A stretch of 64,000 nucleotides of DNA, taken from the NCBI GenBank assembly GCA_021399435.1, contig JAJTUP010000008.1, positions 744,001 through 808,000 on the forward strand, read 5' to 3'. The notes beneath the pieces are model-generated. The model worked only from the letters and a program-made list of their open reading frames with translations, did not search any database and was not told the DNA's origin. This DNA is from Diaporthe sp. PMI_573. Lineage: Eukaryota > Ascomycota > Sordariomycetes > Diaporthales > Diaporthaceae. Positions 1 through 10,676 of the stretch are shown piece by piece (the first letter of the stretch is position 1; each line of letters starts with the position of its first letter). Position numbers and translations under genes: made by a program.

Positions 1-603
1 AGTTCACGAATAGAATCTCACAAATGCATCATGCTTTCGCTTTTCTCGGTAAATGCATATATATATATATATACATGCCCCTTCAAAAGTCCACGGAAAT
101 ACCTTGAGATGTCCAGACCACCATGAACCTCAACTCAGCTCATCCTGCATGCTGTTGCCGTTGTTGTTATTTTCCAAGGGTTAGGGCTGCCGTGCGTATG
201 TAGAAGACATCCACCACATGTCAAACTTCCATGTTCAGTATATTGTACATGATACACTTGTGTCGTTCGGGGCTTCTGCTTTGTCTTCACGATGACGTTC
301 GGGACGCATACAAAATTGGATTTCATACTACCTGGGTATCGAAGTGCAAAGGCCGTTCTACTACAGGGTCAGCCTGCTTCCGCAGCGGGACCCACCAGAC
401 TAAGTGGCCGGGACGGGATGGTCCAATCAACGTGGCCCAATTACTTCCCGCCAGAAGTCCTGCCGGTTTTTCTTCTCATGCCTGAGAGCTTTCCCCGGCA
501 GCCCGTCAACGACAACCGCCATCACTCCACTCCACCTCACCGTCAACACTCACAAGCCATTGACCCGAACTCAGCCCGCCAGCGCCGGTTGACAAAAGAC
601 ACA
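1..603. other. Intergenic, upstream of QCR6
   Basis: No ORF here looks like a real gene: the frames are short, overlapping and of atypical composition. It holds an (AT)n microsatellite at 57-73 and, from about 500, the C-rich leader expected just upstream of a fungal gene. It probably contains the QCR6 promoter and 5' UTR. Confidence 0.5.
57..73. repeat. (AT)n microsatellite
   Basis: About eight uninterrupted AT units. Confidence 0.9.
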
Positions 604-1477
604 ATGGGTTTCTGGGACACGATCGCCGACCTGGCCGAGTCGGTCGCGCCATGGAGCGTCGCCGAGGCCGAGGCCCCTGCAGCAGAAGACTCCAAGGTGC
701 GTTAATAACAACAGTCAAGTTCGCTGCCGACCTGCGAACATCCCATCGCAAGCCCTCCCGAGACCCTCCTTCCACATGTCACATTGACCAATCTCATTGG
801 CTGACATTCTCACCCCGACGTCATAGGCAGAGGAAGCACCCGCCGAGGACTCCAAGGACGAATCCAAGGAGGAGTCCAGCTCCGAGGACAAGTCTGAGGA
901 GGCTGAGGAGGAACCCGAGGCCGAGGAAGAGGAGGAGGAAGAAGAGGAAGACGACGATGAGCCCAAGGACCCCAAGGAGGAGCTCGAGGAAGGTGAGAGA
1001 CGACCGCCCACACCCGAGATCGCCCGACACATCGCGGACGACCGCCACGCCCACAGCCCACTAAGCGCGGCTTCTATGGTCGTGACGATGCGTCTCTACA
1101 AGTCTCGAACCCAGCGAATATCTTGAGATGGATGGAACAGCTACGATGCGGCGCACGACAGAGGCTGACGTGATGATTCTACAGAGTGCAAGGAGTCCAA
1201 GCAGTGCGCTCCCGCCAAGCACCACTACGATGAGTGTGTCGAGCGCGTCACCTCGCAAGAGGCTGACGGAGGTGCCAAGGAGGACTGCGTCGAGGAGTGT
1301 AAGTCCAATTCCTCGCATATTTACCCGCTCCTCGGACCCGGACAGGCCGGGCCCCAGATGCGCCGCACCACGACGGACGAGCCCGCCCATGCTGACATTT
1401 CACAACGCCCAGTCTTCCACCTCGCCCACTGCGCAACGGCGTGCGCCGCGCCCAAGCTGTGGTCGAAGCTCCGATAA
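604..1477 (+). CDS. QCR6: Cytochrome b-c1 complex subunit 6 (hinge protein)
   Basis: Acidic hinge subunit of mitochondrial complex III, which helps cytochrome c dock on cytochrome c1 at the inner membrane. Four exons: 604-696, 827-992, 1185-1298 and 1413-1477, giving 145 aa. Every junction keeps frame with GT/AG borders. The N-terminus (MGFWDTIADLAESV) is followed by a very Asp/Glu/Ser-rich stretch at about 32-86. The C-terminal hinge domain carries the paired cysteines expected for the family (ECKESKQCAPAKHHYDEC, then EDCVEEFFHLAHCATACAAP) and ends KLWSKLR, as in the yeast and animal proteins. It is longer than the human protein because of the acidic arm, as is usual in fungi. Start chosen at the first ATG of the conserved N-terminus. 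Exon borders are inferred. Confidence 0.9.
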
Positions 1478-4400
1478 ACCAACCCCGTCGACCCAAGACA
1501 GCCGAGCCGGTGGCGACAGACCCAAAGCCCCTCGCACGGTTCGGCGCCCGCGAGAATGGCAACCGTGTTATTCATTCATTGTAATGGCCATGATTTAGAG
1601 GAGAAACAAAAAAAACCCCGCCTATAGAAACACCAGGCTTCGCGAGCGCCGAACACCTCGAGGGAGATTCGGGTTCGCTGTCACCGGTCCAGCACGATTG
1701 GGTGGAGTGGACACGTGGGGAACGCGAGGAAAAGACGACAAACGAACAAGACACGGCACGTTGTCCCTGTACAAATGCGTGACGAGTGACGATGGTGGGT
1801 TGTGAGTGAGGAAGGCTCGGTTCTTCTTGGGACGGTCGGTCTGCTTCAGTCACCTGTATCATATACACTCAAAAAGACTCCCCGAAACGAAGACGGATTT
1901 TTAGATTTACCCTGTTGCGTAACACCCCGGTGGTCTTGTTACTTCAGCCTCTCACCTCTCACCCCTCACCCACAGAGAGAGAAAGACAGAAAGCAACAGC
2001 GAGAGGGAACGGGTGTGGGGAGAAACAGATCAGTCGCCTCCTCCCGCATCCTGCGGCACTGCTTTGGTGGCTGAGGGCTGCCTTCGTGTTGAGAGCGGTG
2101 GGCAGACCATGTCATCCCGGCTTCGTTTGCCACAATCAAGTTGGCGCTGCCGGAAGGCTGACTGACTGACTGACTAATTGTAGGGCAGCGTTTACGGGAC
2201 TTAGGGACGGCCTAGATTTGTATTCCACGAGCACGGGATATTATCTGTCGTCTATGGACGACCTCGACATGGTCCCTGACACGGGACACACTAATAACAC
2301 CTCTCAGGATGGAGCAAGCTGAGGCGGCTGCACATCAACAACCAAGGGCTGTTCCAAGTCGACGTACGAGGCAGGCAACACAAGCCAACTCTCAAAGACA
2401 GACTCATCTAGGTACCGACTCATGGAGCTGGGAGAAAAAGGGAAAAAGAAGGCTCCCGACCAAATAATGCCCGTTGCCCTCAGCCGTCGTCACCTCTGAG
2501 CCACCCTCGTTTTCAACCGTGTCATGACACCATGCCCGCCGCATGACATTGACATCTGTTTCTCACCTCTTGTCGGACAGTGTTTTACGTTGACGAGAAT
2601 TGGGAAGCATGCTATGCGACGGCAAGCCGCGGCCGCCCTCGAGGCCAGTTTGAAACCCGGACTGGACGGGACTGAGAGCTTGTGATGGTGCTTGCTGCTG
2701 GTGATGCTGTCCGTGGTGGCAGGCACATGTGATGGCGCGCCTTCGCCTCTCTGGCTCGTCATGCGTGGTTCGTGCGGGCGGGCGTTTTGGGCACCCGGGG
2801 AGGTATAGTTCTACCGGGCGCTTTTTTTCTTCGTACGGTGGGTTGCCTGTCTGGGTAGGTCTTGTGTCGCTGAGGCTTCCGTCTCAACGTCGCACATAGT
2901 GCTAGAATTGGGTTTCTCGCGTAGCGGAACAAGATCAGATTTGGGTCATCGAGAGACACGATTCTCTAGTCAAGCACGCAATCTCATGGCATACGGGGTC
3001 TGAACTATGGGCTCTCTGATGTGTTGGCAACATCAGCGAGTGCTGGATGTCGGCATGTATTATTGTCTTCGGGCTTCGAGAGTGTCTACTACCACAGTGG
3101 CCTTATTACCGCAATACGTGCGGCTTGACAGTTCCTGCACACATTAATTGCCTCTCATCAGCCATGATAAAGTTGATGGCCCGGCCCACAGCTTCACAGC
3201 CGTCGTCGACCTTCGGCAGGCAGGGTAGCATCAGATGGTAGATGCAACGCAAAGGGGCTCCCCTAGGCGCTCCAGATCTCCTCCGCACGCGGGCGATATG
3301 CCTTGTCCGCGGGCGCCGACTTTGTGACAGGTCCGGCCGGATCTGCATCGGGCAGGGCACGTTAGCGACCCCGGGTTATGCGGGGAATTATTAACAAGCC
3401 TTGGAAGGCTAATTTGGGGCCGGAGGTGGCTGTTCTTGAGTTCGCGTCAGGAGCTTGTGAAGACACTATGGTTTGTTCGAGTTAGCATTGCCATCCGCCC
3501 AGCTGAGAAGGTGTCTTCGTGGGTGTGTTGACTGAGGTTCGATAAACCCCGAGAGAAAGAGAGGTGGAGATAAGAGGTAAAATGTTCGATGCAGGGGCGC
3601 AACCTGACAGATCATATGGCCCAATATTATGACTGTACAACCTCTCATCTAGCTTGCCAGCCTTGAGCGGCTGAGGGAACCCTTGCAGCCATTTGGTTTC
3701 GCATCCTGCGTGAGCGCCTCGTAACACCAAATGAAAGAGGCTGCTCAAACGACCGGGGTGATTTCACATTTAAGCGGGAGGTCGGATCAGGGCTGGACCA
3801 TGTTCACGTTGGTCCTTCGACAGCCCACTTGACCGCGGGAAGTGGCCCGCGAGCGAGCAGGGTGGATAAGAGTGATTGGGGAAAGGACCCTGCCAACAGT
3901 TACACTCCTGGGCACCAACGTGCGCTTCGAGCCTACTCGAATAGGCGTAACTTCATGCACCTCGAGTCCCCCATACCACCTTTTTATCCCATCTCACCAT
4001 ACATAACATGGCCGGGGCAGGACACCCTCCTCAATTGCCAATTCCACTCCTTGTTCAAAATTGAAAAACCACATACATATACGCTCCTTCTCTTTATTTA
4101 CTTCTCATTCTGGCGTGGTCTGTTCTGGTCTGCCCCTGCCACGCTTGTCCAAGTCCGAGGTGATGATTTGAAGCAGGTGAATGAGACGACAGCGGTTCTA
4201 GAACCACACGACATCAGCTCACATCGACCACGACACCTGTTCCTGACCTTGGGCGGGTGAATTATTTACCCACTCGCAGCCCAGTGGATTCCATCCGGCT
4301 GCAACAAGTTGGTGGACTGTTACGTCAGGGAAGGCAGAAGGTCTCGTTCTTCTGCCTGGATCTGCCCATACTCAACCTAGACGAACTGCAAAGGACAGGT

Positions 4401-4494
4401 GCACGGAATCCACACGTGCAACCGCCATTTGCGCTCACAACCTGTCGCGGTGGGACTCAGCATCAAAGGAATTCCCAGAACCACACACTGCAGG
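1478..4494. other. Gene-poor intergenic region (3 kb)
   Basis: Between QCR6 and the MFS gene. All frames are short (up to 143 codons), overlap on both strands and show no recognisable domain. A tetranucleotide repeat lies at 2158-2176. The last 500 bp probably carry the MFS promoter and leader. An ATG at 4399, in frame with the MFS start, is judged less likely as the start. Confidence 0.5.
2158..2176. repeat. (CTGA)n microsatellite
   Basis: Between four and five perfect tandem CTGA units in the 3 kb spacer. Confidence 0.85.
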
Positions 4495-6339
4495 ATGGGA
4501 TCTGACGCCATCGCCGGAGACTGGAAGGAAGGGCACATGCGCATAGAAAGCGATCCCGTGCTCGGCCCCGGCTCTGGCTCAAAGAGTGACGATATCGAGC
4601 TGCCAGATCGATCTCGGGAGAGGTCCGCTAAGGGGCCTGGAGGTCGTCGGTTCCCACGCCTCGGCCTTGATGCCTTATTCCGCGAGTCGCGGCCCTCCCA
4701 AGACCTCACCGGAGATGGCACCCTCGAGTTCTTCAAGGTCTATAAGAGGAGGTGGTTCGGTTTGATCCAGTTGACTCTCCTCAACATCGTTGTGAGCTGG
4801 GATGTAAGTTCGATCTGTTCCAAAGATTCACTGGTGCATCTCCCGCGCACGACTCCGTCCGGCGAGTTGGCTTGTGCTGGGACGGTGGTCTAGGACTGTT
4901 CTCGTTCGAGATGCTTCGCTGAGGTTGTGAAACGGACGCAAATCTTGGCCCCCGGGCCACATGTGGCTTATGCAGTGTTCGTGGGGTGGATGAGTGGCGT
5001 TGCCTCGTACCTGCGTCGAGAAACATGAGGCTGACCTTTCCTATCATCCTAGTGGTTGACCTTCTCACCTGTCATCTCCAGTGCCGCCGATTTCTACAAC
5101 ACCACTGAGAGCGCCGTCAATTGGTTTTCCACCGCTTTCCTCTTGAGCTTTGTCGCCATCTCCCCGGTGGTCATCTATGTCCTCCACTGGGGGCCTAAGC
5201 CATCTATCATCACCTCTTCGGTGCTCACCCTGTGCGGCAACTGGATCCGATATGGCGGGACCCGGACTTCACCTCCCAGCTTTGGCCTCACCATGTTTGG
5301 GCAGATCCTCATCGCCTTCTCGCAGCCCTTCGTACTGGCGGCGCCGACGAGATACTCGGATTTGTGGTTCACCAACCGCGGCCGCGTGGCCGCCACCGCA
5401 CTGACGAGCCTGGCCAATCCTTTTGGTGCCGCACTTGGGCAATTGATCATACCTTTCTGGGTCTATTCCGCCAGTGATGTGCCCAACGCCGTCTTATACG
5501 TGGCTATCATTGTATGTTACCCCCCACCCTCCGCCTTGCGCCCTGGACTGCACGCTTACTTGACATTGCAGGCTACTGTCTGCGCAATACCCTCATTCTT
5601 CATCCCCGCGAAGCCGCCTACGCCGCCCGGACCCTCCGGCGAGACCAAGAAGCTCCCCATCCTCGAATCACTTCGCATCCTCAGCCGTTCCCCGGAGTTC
5701 TGGATGATCTTTGGTTCCTACGCTGTCTACGTGGGCTTCTTTAACTCCATCTCCTCGCTGCTGAACCAGATGATGGAGCCATATGGTTTCGACGACACAG
5801 AGAGCGGTATAGCGGGTGCCATCCTCATCGTGGTCGGCCTTGTCGCCGCCGCCATCACCTCTCCCATCCTGGACCGTACCAAGGCCTTCATACTGGCCAT
5901 CAAGATCGCCATCCCCATCACGGCCATATGCTACCTCATCTTCATCTGGATGCCGGCGACGCGCGACATCGCGGGGCCCTACGTCGTACTGGCGGTCCTC
6001 GGCGCCTCGAGCTTCAGCCTGCTCCCTGTCTCCTCGGAGCTGCTGGTCGAGGTAACGCACCCCGTCAGCCCCGAGGTGACGAGCACGCTGGCGTGGTCCG
6101 GGGGCCAGCTGCTGGGCGCCATCTTCATCATCATCTCGGACGCGCTCAAGGACGGGCCCGGCGCGAACCCACCTAACAACATGAACCGGGCGCTCATCTT
6201 CCAGGCCGTCGTCGCCCTCGCTACGACGCCGCTGTCCTTGTGCCTGGGCCTATTTGGACGGGGTGATAAGGTGCGTCTCAGGCGGGTCGAGACCGATCGG
6301 GAGCGGTTGGCTGCCCAGAACGCCGCGGCTGCGGCATGA
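4495..6339 (+). CDS. MFS transporter, FLVCR/DIRC2-like
   Basis: Predicted 12-helix plasma or organelle membrane transporter of the major facilitator superfamily. It resembles the FLVCR (haem/choline-type) branch, but the substrate cannot be read from sequence. Exons 4495-4803, 5053-5511 and 5572-6339 give 511 aa. A hydrophilic N-terminal tail of about 80 residues precedes the first helix ([15 protein letters not shown]). Helices then follow in the expected rhythm, with a central loop rich in Pro and Lys ([15 protein letters not shown]) between the two six-helix halves. Intron 2 (5512-5571) is 60 nt, a multiple of three without stops, so it reads through; its GTATGT donor and TTGCAG acceptor still mark it as an intron. 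Start chosen at ATG 4495; an in-frame ATG at 4399 would add 32 residues. Tail-to-tail with ERG27. Confidence 0.8.
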
Positions 6340-6673
6340 GGCCCTATGAGTGGGAAACCATGTTGAAATGGGAGCGAGACAATGTTATTTCACGGTGGTG
6401 GTAGTGCCTCGTCACAATCGCATTTGGATTGATGCGTCTGGGAATTTAGCGATCTTACTAATGACTGTGCTGTTGTTATGCAAATATTATGATTACTGTA
6501 GTTAAAACTTTTCCGAGTTGGGATAAAACCCTCTATGTGCATGAAAATAGCCGTCCGTCCCCGTCGTCTCATCGTGGATTTCGGATTGTTGCCATCGCTG
6601 GCCGACCGTCTCTCGCCCTCTCGAGAGGCTTGACATGTACAGTGCCCTGAAGCCCCCAGCTAGGCATGGCCGT
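6340..6673. other. Short intergenic between convergent genes
   Basis: Separates the 3' ends of the MFS transporter (+) and the ERG27-like gene (-). It is AT-richer than the flanks, as expected for two facing 3' UTRs. No gene seen. Confidence 0.6.
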
Positions 6674-8163
6674 TCAAACCACCTCCATTTTCGCCTCCCA
6701 CTCAGCCCTCAGCCTCTCCATCTCCCGCCAGCACAAAGCCCCCATCTCCTCAAAGTCGACCCTGCATTCCTCCGTGACGAGCCGCGCGCCCGTCTTGCGG
6801 CCCTTGATCTTCCTCAACCCGTGCATCGCATCGTCCTCGTCCTCAAGACTCTCCACCTTACCCCGCCACCCCCACCCGTCCACCTCGGTCTTCTTGACCA
6901 ACGCGTTACCGCGCCTGTCGCTCGCCGAGCCCCATTTTATCGACTCCGCACCCATGGAGTCCAGACTTCCTTGTGTGGCGAGCGCGAGCCACACCATGGT
7001 CGCCGCCGCGTTGTACGACGTGTTGGTGTGCCAGGGCGACCCGATCCATCGCGCGACGTACGCCGCGAACGTCCACAGGTATTGGAGGATGAAGGGGAGC
7101 GGCAGGATCGTCGTCACCACGATGCCCGGGTGGCACAGGTAGACCTTCGGCGGTTGCTTCTGCTGCTCCTCCTTCGTGGCGGCCGGTGGAAGCCGCCAGT
7201 ACGGAGCGCTGTGCGCCTGGACGCCCGGCAGGCTGGACGTCAGAATTAGCAGGTCCGTCAGCCGCTTTGAGCTCTCGTAGGGGCCGTGGGTCTCCAGCCC
7301 CTGCAGGTCGCTCAGGCGGAAGTGCTCGCGCGACGCCTCGATGCTGCCCTCCCAGATCAGCCTGCCCGGCGGGATGTCGGCGTCGCCGCCTTCGCCTGCC
7401 CCTTGCCGCCTGCCTAGCAGGGGCAGGATGGCGCGCGCGAAGAGGTAGTGGCCGAAGACGTTGGCGCAGAAGATCTGGCCCACCACGTCCGTCTCGCCGT
7501 TGTCCTCGGCCCCGGTCTCCTCCTGCTGCTTCTTTTGCCGCCCGGGAAGCGGGTCCACCGTCATGCCCGGGGTGGCGACCTTGAAGGTCGGCCAGGTGAC
7601 GGCCTGGACCCAGCCGACGGCGAGGAAGTTGCGCACGCACTTGAGCCAGTTGACGCCGGTCCAGCCGCCGATGCCGGCATTGAGAATAACAGCGTCGAGG
7701 CGCGGGATACGGACGCCATCATTATAACCTTCGAGGGGGAGGGTCCCGCTGAGGAGCTGCGAGGCGGCCCCGTAGACGGTGTTGAAGTCGCACAGGTCGA
7801 GCTGCAGGGAGAGGAGGTGGACGCGGGCGGCGGTGTCGGCGGTGTCGACGGCGCCGCGGGCCCGGAGGCTGGGCGAGGCGGCGGCCTTGTGCAGGTGGCT
7901 GCGCAGCAGGGCGGTGGTCTCGGCCGACTTGCGGGCGTCGCGGGTGGTGGGGATGAGGACCAGGTGCGAGGTCAGGGAGCGGGTGGTGAGGAACTCGTCG
8001 ATGAGGCGCTGGCAGATGCCCAGTCCGACGCCGCTGCAAGTGTGTGGTCTGAGTACTTGTGTATTCTGAAAAGGGTTGGGACTGGTTGGTACCTATTTGC
8101 GCCCGTCACCAGGGCGAAGAAGGTGTCCTTGGCAGGGACATGGGCCCAGGGTGCCGCGGCCAT
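6674..8163 (-). CDS. ERG27: 3-keto-steroid reductase (ERG27-like SDR)
   Basis: NADPH-dependent short-chain dehydrogenase predicted to reduce the 3-keto group during C4-demethylation in ergosterol synthesis, at the ER or lipid droplets. Two exons on the minus strand, 8163-8093 and 8033-6674, with a 59-nt intron, give 476 aa. The intron splits the cofactor motif: joined, residues 20-29 read TGANSGVGLG. The NAG motif (LNAGIGGWTG) follows the beta4 region. The catalytic pair is Y276 and K280 in GPYESSKR, with a nearby serine in IWEGSIEA. Distal hydrophobic segments (ILPLPFILQYLWTFAAYV) fit membrane association. It is longer than the yeast enzyme because of low-complexity loops, e.g. after PGRQKKQQEE. 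Start chosen at ATG 8163; an in-frame ATG at 8229 would add 22 residues. Confidence 0.85.
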
Positions 8164-9404
8164 TGGGCAAGCCTTTCTTGAGCAATCGTCCTCAGATGCT
8201 GTAAAAGTAGACTCGGTGACCTGACGCATGGCTCAGACAGTCCCAATTGAGCTGTGTCCTTGGTTCTTTAGGCTATTGGAAGTGTTGTGATGCCGTTTCT
8301 AGAGGCGTCACCTGCTGGTGATAGACTTTTCGGTCGAGGTTTGATCTCGAATGCCAAGCAGCCACCGGTTGTACAAGCTCAGCATGCGACTTGAGACGTG
8401 AAGGACACAATCTCAAATGGAATAGAAACGGCCAGCTCAATTGCCTACTCAAAGACAACAGAGGTCGGACCGACGTGGGGCGGAGTGGAATGGAATATAG
8501 GAAGACCCGTGGAAGACAAGGACAAGGTGCTTCATGGATGAGCTGTTTGGCGGTGGGTTGGGGACGGGAAATTGACATCGGTGAGCTGTGCTGCTAATGC
8601 TGGCGCCGTTCGGCACGTCCGACGACAGCTCACGGCCATCGAGTAGAGTGATTTTTGAGACGACATCTCGAGGTGACCACACCGTTGAACTTGCCAGCCA
8701 AGATTTTAGCAAGGTAGGGAGGTAGGTGGGATTTTAAATTGGTGCTGACTTGAGGCTCCGTCCTACAACAAGCAGATAGACCCCTTTGTACTACGGATAC
8801 AGTATCTCTGCCTCGCCCTGTCAGCTGCCCAGCCAACACTTGCAGCAGCTACCCATATCCGGGTAGCTTCCCCGTCGCCCCCTGCCCGCATCACTTTACT
8901 GTGTCAACAGACGAACAGACGACAGAGCAACACCAAGATGTGTGCATAAGTAGGTAGACCACTGTTGGAGAATATTATATCCGCTGCAATAAGGTTTTAC
9001 CTGGTCACTAGGAGAAGCCTCGATATAAAACACACACCTACCTATGCTCGCAATCAGGGTGTTGTTGTTCAAACTTGTGCTCCTAACCCTGATTTATATT
9101 CGTCTTTCATGTATAAGTACATTTGGGAACGAGGCTGGCTATGTTAACTTCATCACAGCTTGACGACTCACCTCCACTCACCATACCACCCTCCAATGAG
9201 CAAGTACTGGATCGTATAAATCAACAATGTGGGCGTAGTTGTGCGAATGCCCTCACTCTCACTTGGAATCTGCCACTGGTGCAGGGAGATTCAGACCGCC
9301 CTACGCCCTATTTATAGTCTGAGATCAGGGCGGGCTTCGCCCACCCTTCCTTCCATAGTCCTGTCCTGAATGCTACTCATTCCTGCTCTCACACGGTAGT
9401 TGCC
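8164..9404. other. Divergent promoter region ERG27 / OB-fold gene
   Basis: Contains 5' flanks of both neighbours and no convincing gene. A small GC-rich hairpin lies at 9328-9346, just before the OB-fold gene. Confidence 0.5.
9328..9346. repeat. Small GC hairpin, copy A
   Basis: An inverted repeat: a GGGCGGGC arm, short loop, and a near-complementary GCCCACCC arm with one C/A mismatch. About 36 bp around it are similar to 49748-49790, where a second copy sits in an unrelated context. Possibly the remains of a small dispersed element. Confidence 0.4.
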
Positions 9405-10676
9405 ATGGGAAGGCCGACCATCATCCTGACCGGTGCCCCGGAAGCTGACCGGCTGGACTGGAGCAGCCCCGACCTCCTCCAGGCTTTCCAGGACTCCATC
9501 GCAGCCTTTGCCCTCCTCCCACAGCAGGCGAAACATGCTCTCCCGCCTTCCACGGCATCTCAGGACAGGTCTCTTTTGGATATGCCCGTGTGGCGCTCGC
9601 TCTCGCTTCAGCGCGCTCACGTCCCCACCGGCTTCTCTCAGTATCACGACCTGAACATCGTGAACCATTTCCCCTCCAGTGCCGACTTCCTCACCACCGC
9701 TGGCATCTCCTTCGACGCTTCGTCCCAGGGCCTGAGTCAGGAAGACGCTGCCAGCCACGAGAGCAAGCTGCTAACCGAGTGGTACGAGCACTCGCTCGCA
9801 CTACACGACGACCTGGCCTCGTCACAGCTCGTCCCCCGGGAGTCCCAGGACCACCACGGCGGCGGCGGCGGCGGCGGCGAAGAGGCTTCCTCCGCAGGCG
9901 TAACCGACCACTCCAAGTCCGTCTCGTTCTTCTCCACCAGTGACGAGGGCGATACAACGACTGTTCTCACCGCCGACGGCAACGACGATGCCACCATCGT
10001 CGTCAGGACGCCCCTACAGCCCGGCCGCCAGCGCGCCGGCGTCGCAGACCATCTCTCGGACCTGGAGGATATCCCGGCCGCCCGATATCTTCAGTCGATC
10101 CAGCCGCAGACCATGACGGTGACGCTCATCACGGGCATCATCAGCATCGCGGCCCCGCGCACGGTGGAAACCCGCTTCGGCACGACCAGGACGCTGGTCG
10201 AGGTGCTCATCGGGGACGAGACCAAGTCGGGCTTCTCCGTGACGTTCTGGCTGGGCGCAGCCGACAGCGATGGTTCCTCGGGGCCCCTGGCCGGCCTCAG
10301 GACCCAGGACGTCGTGCTCATGCGCAACGTGGCACTCAACGCCTTCCGGGGGAAGGTCTACGGCGGGAGCCTGCCGCGGGGGATGACGGCCGTGTACCTG
10401 CTGCACCGCGGGCGGAAGCTGGACGCCGGGGACGACGGCGGGCACTACTCCGGCGCTGACTTGGCTAAGGCTGGGAGGCGTGGGGCGAAGCAGGTTCACC
10501 CTCAGCTGGAGAAGACGAGGCGGGTGAGAGACTGGGTGTTGAAGTTTGTTGGCGGTGGTAGGCCCGCCGGCGGCGGCGGTGGTGGTGGCACTCGGAGGTC
10601 GACGCGGACTGGCAAGGGGAAGAAGAGGCCTGCGCCTAGGGATTGGAATCTGCCTCCGCCATTGGACTCGCAGTGA
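9405..10676 (+). CDS. Hypothetical protein with a possible single OB-fold
   Basis: Intronless, 423 aa. I do not recognise the family with certainty. Residues about 228-345 form an alternating beta pattern (VTLITGIISIAAPRTV, RTLVEVLIGDET, GFSVTFWL, DVVLMRNVALNAF, TAVYLLHR) of the kind seen in OB-fold nucleic-acid-binding proteins. The N-terminal half (DLLQAFQDSIAAFALLP, FSQYHDLNIVNHFP) is globular but unassigned. It is followed by a low-complexity segment with seven glycines and an acidic Ser/Thr-rich linker. The C-terminus is basic and Gly-rich (TRRSTRTGKGKKRPAPR), which would suit DNA or RNA binding. The start ATG at 9405 has a good context (GCCATGG). Nuclear DNA-repair or telomere-associated roles are possible but unproven. 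Confidence 0.7.
   Translation: MGRPTIILTGAPEADRLDWSSPDLLQAFQDSIAAFALLPQQAKHALPPSTASQDRSLLDMPVWRSLSLQRAHVPTGFSQYHDLNIVNHFPSSADFLTTAGISFDASSQGLSQEDAASHESKLLTEWYEHSLALHDDLASSQLVPRESQDHHGGGGGGGEEASSAGVTDHSKSVSFFSTSDEGDTTTVLTADGNDDATIVVRTPLQPGRQRAGVADHLSDLEDIPAARYLQSIQPQTMTVTLITGIISIAAPRTVETRFGTTRTLVEVLIGDETKSGFSVTFWLGAADSDGSSGPLAGLRTQDVVLMRNVALNAFRGKVYGGSLPRGMTAVYLLHRGRKLDAGDDGGHYSGADLAKAGRRGAKQVHPQLEKTRRVRDWVLKFVGGGRPAGGGGGGGTRRSTRTGKGKKRPAPRDWNLPPPLDSQ

Noticed and set aside
7448..8224. 258-codon plus-strand frame over ERG27
   Set aside because: Antisense shadow of the reductase exons; Gly/Glu-rich with no domain.
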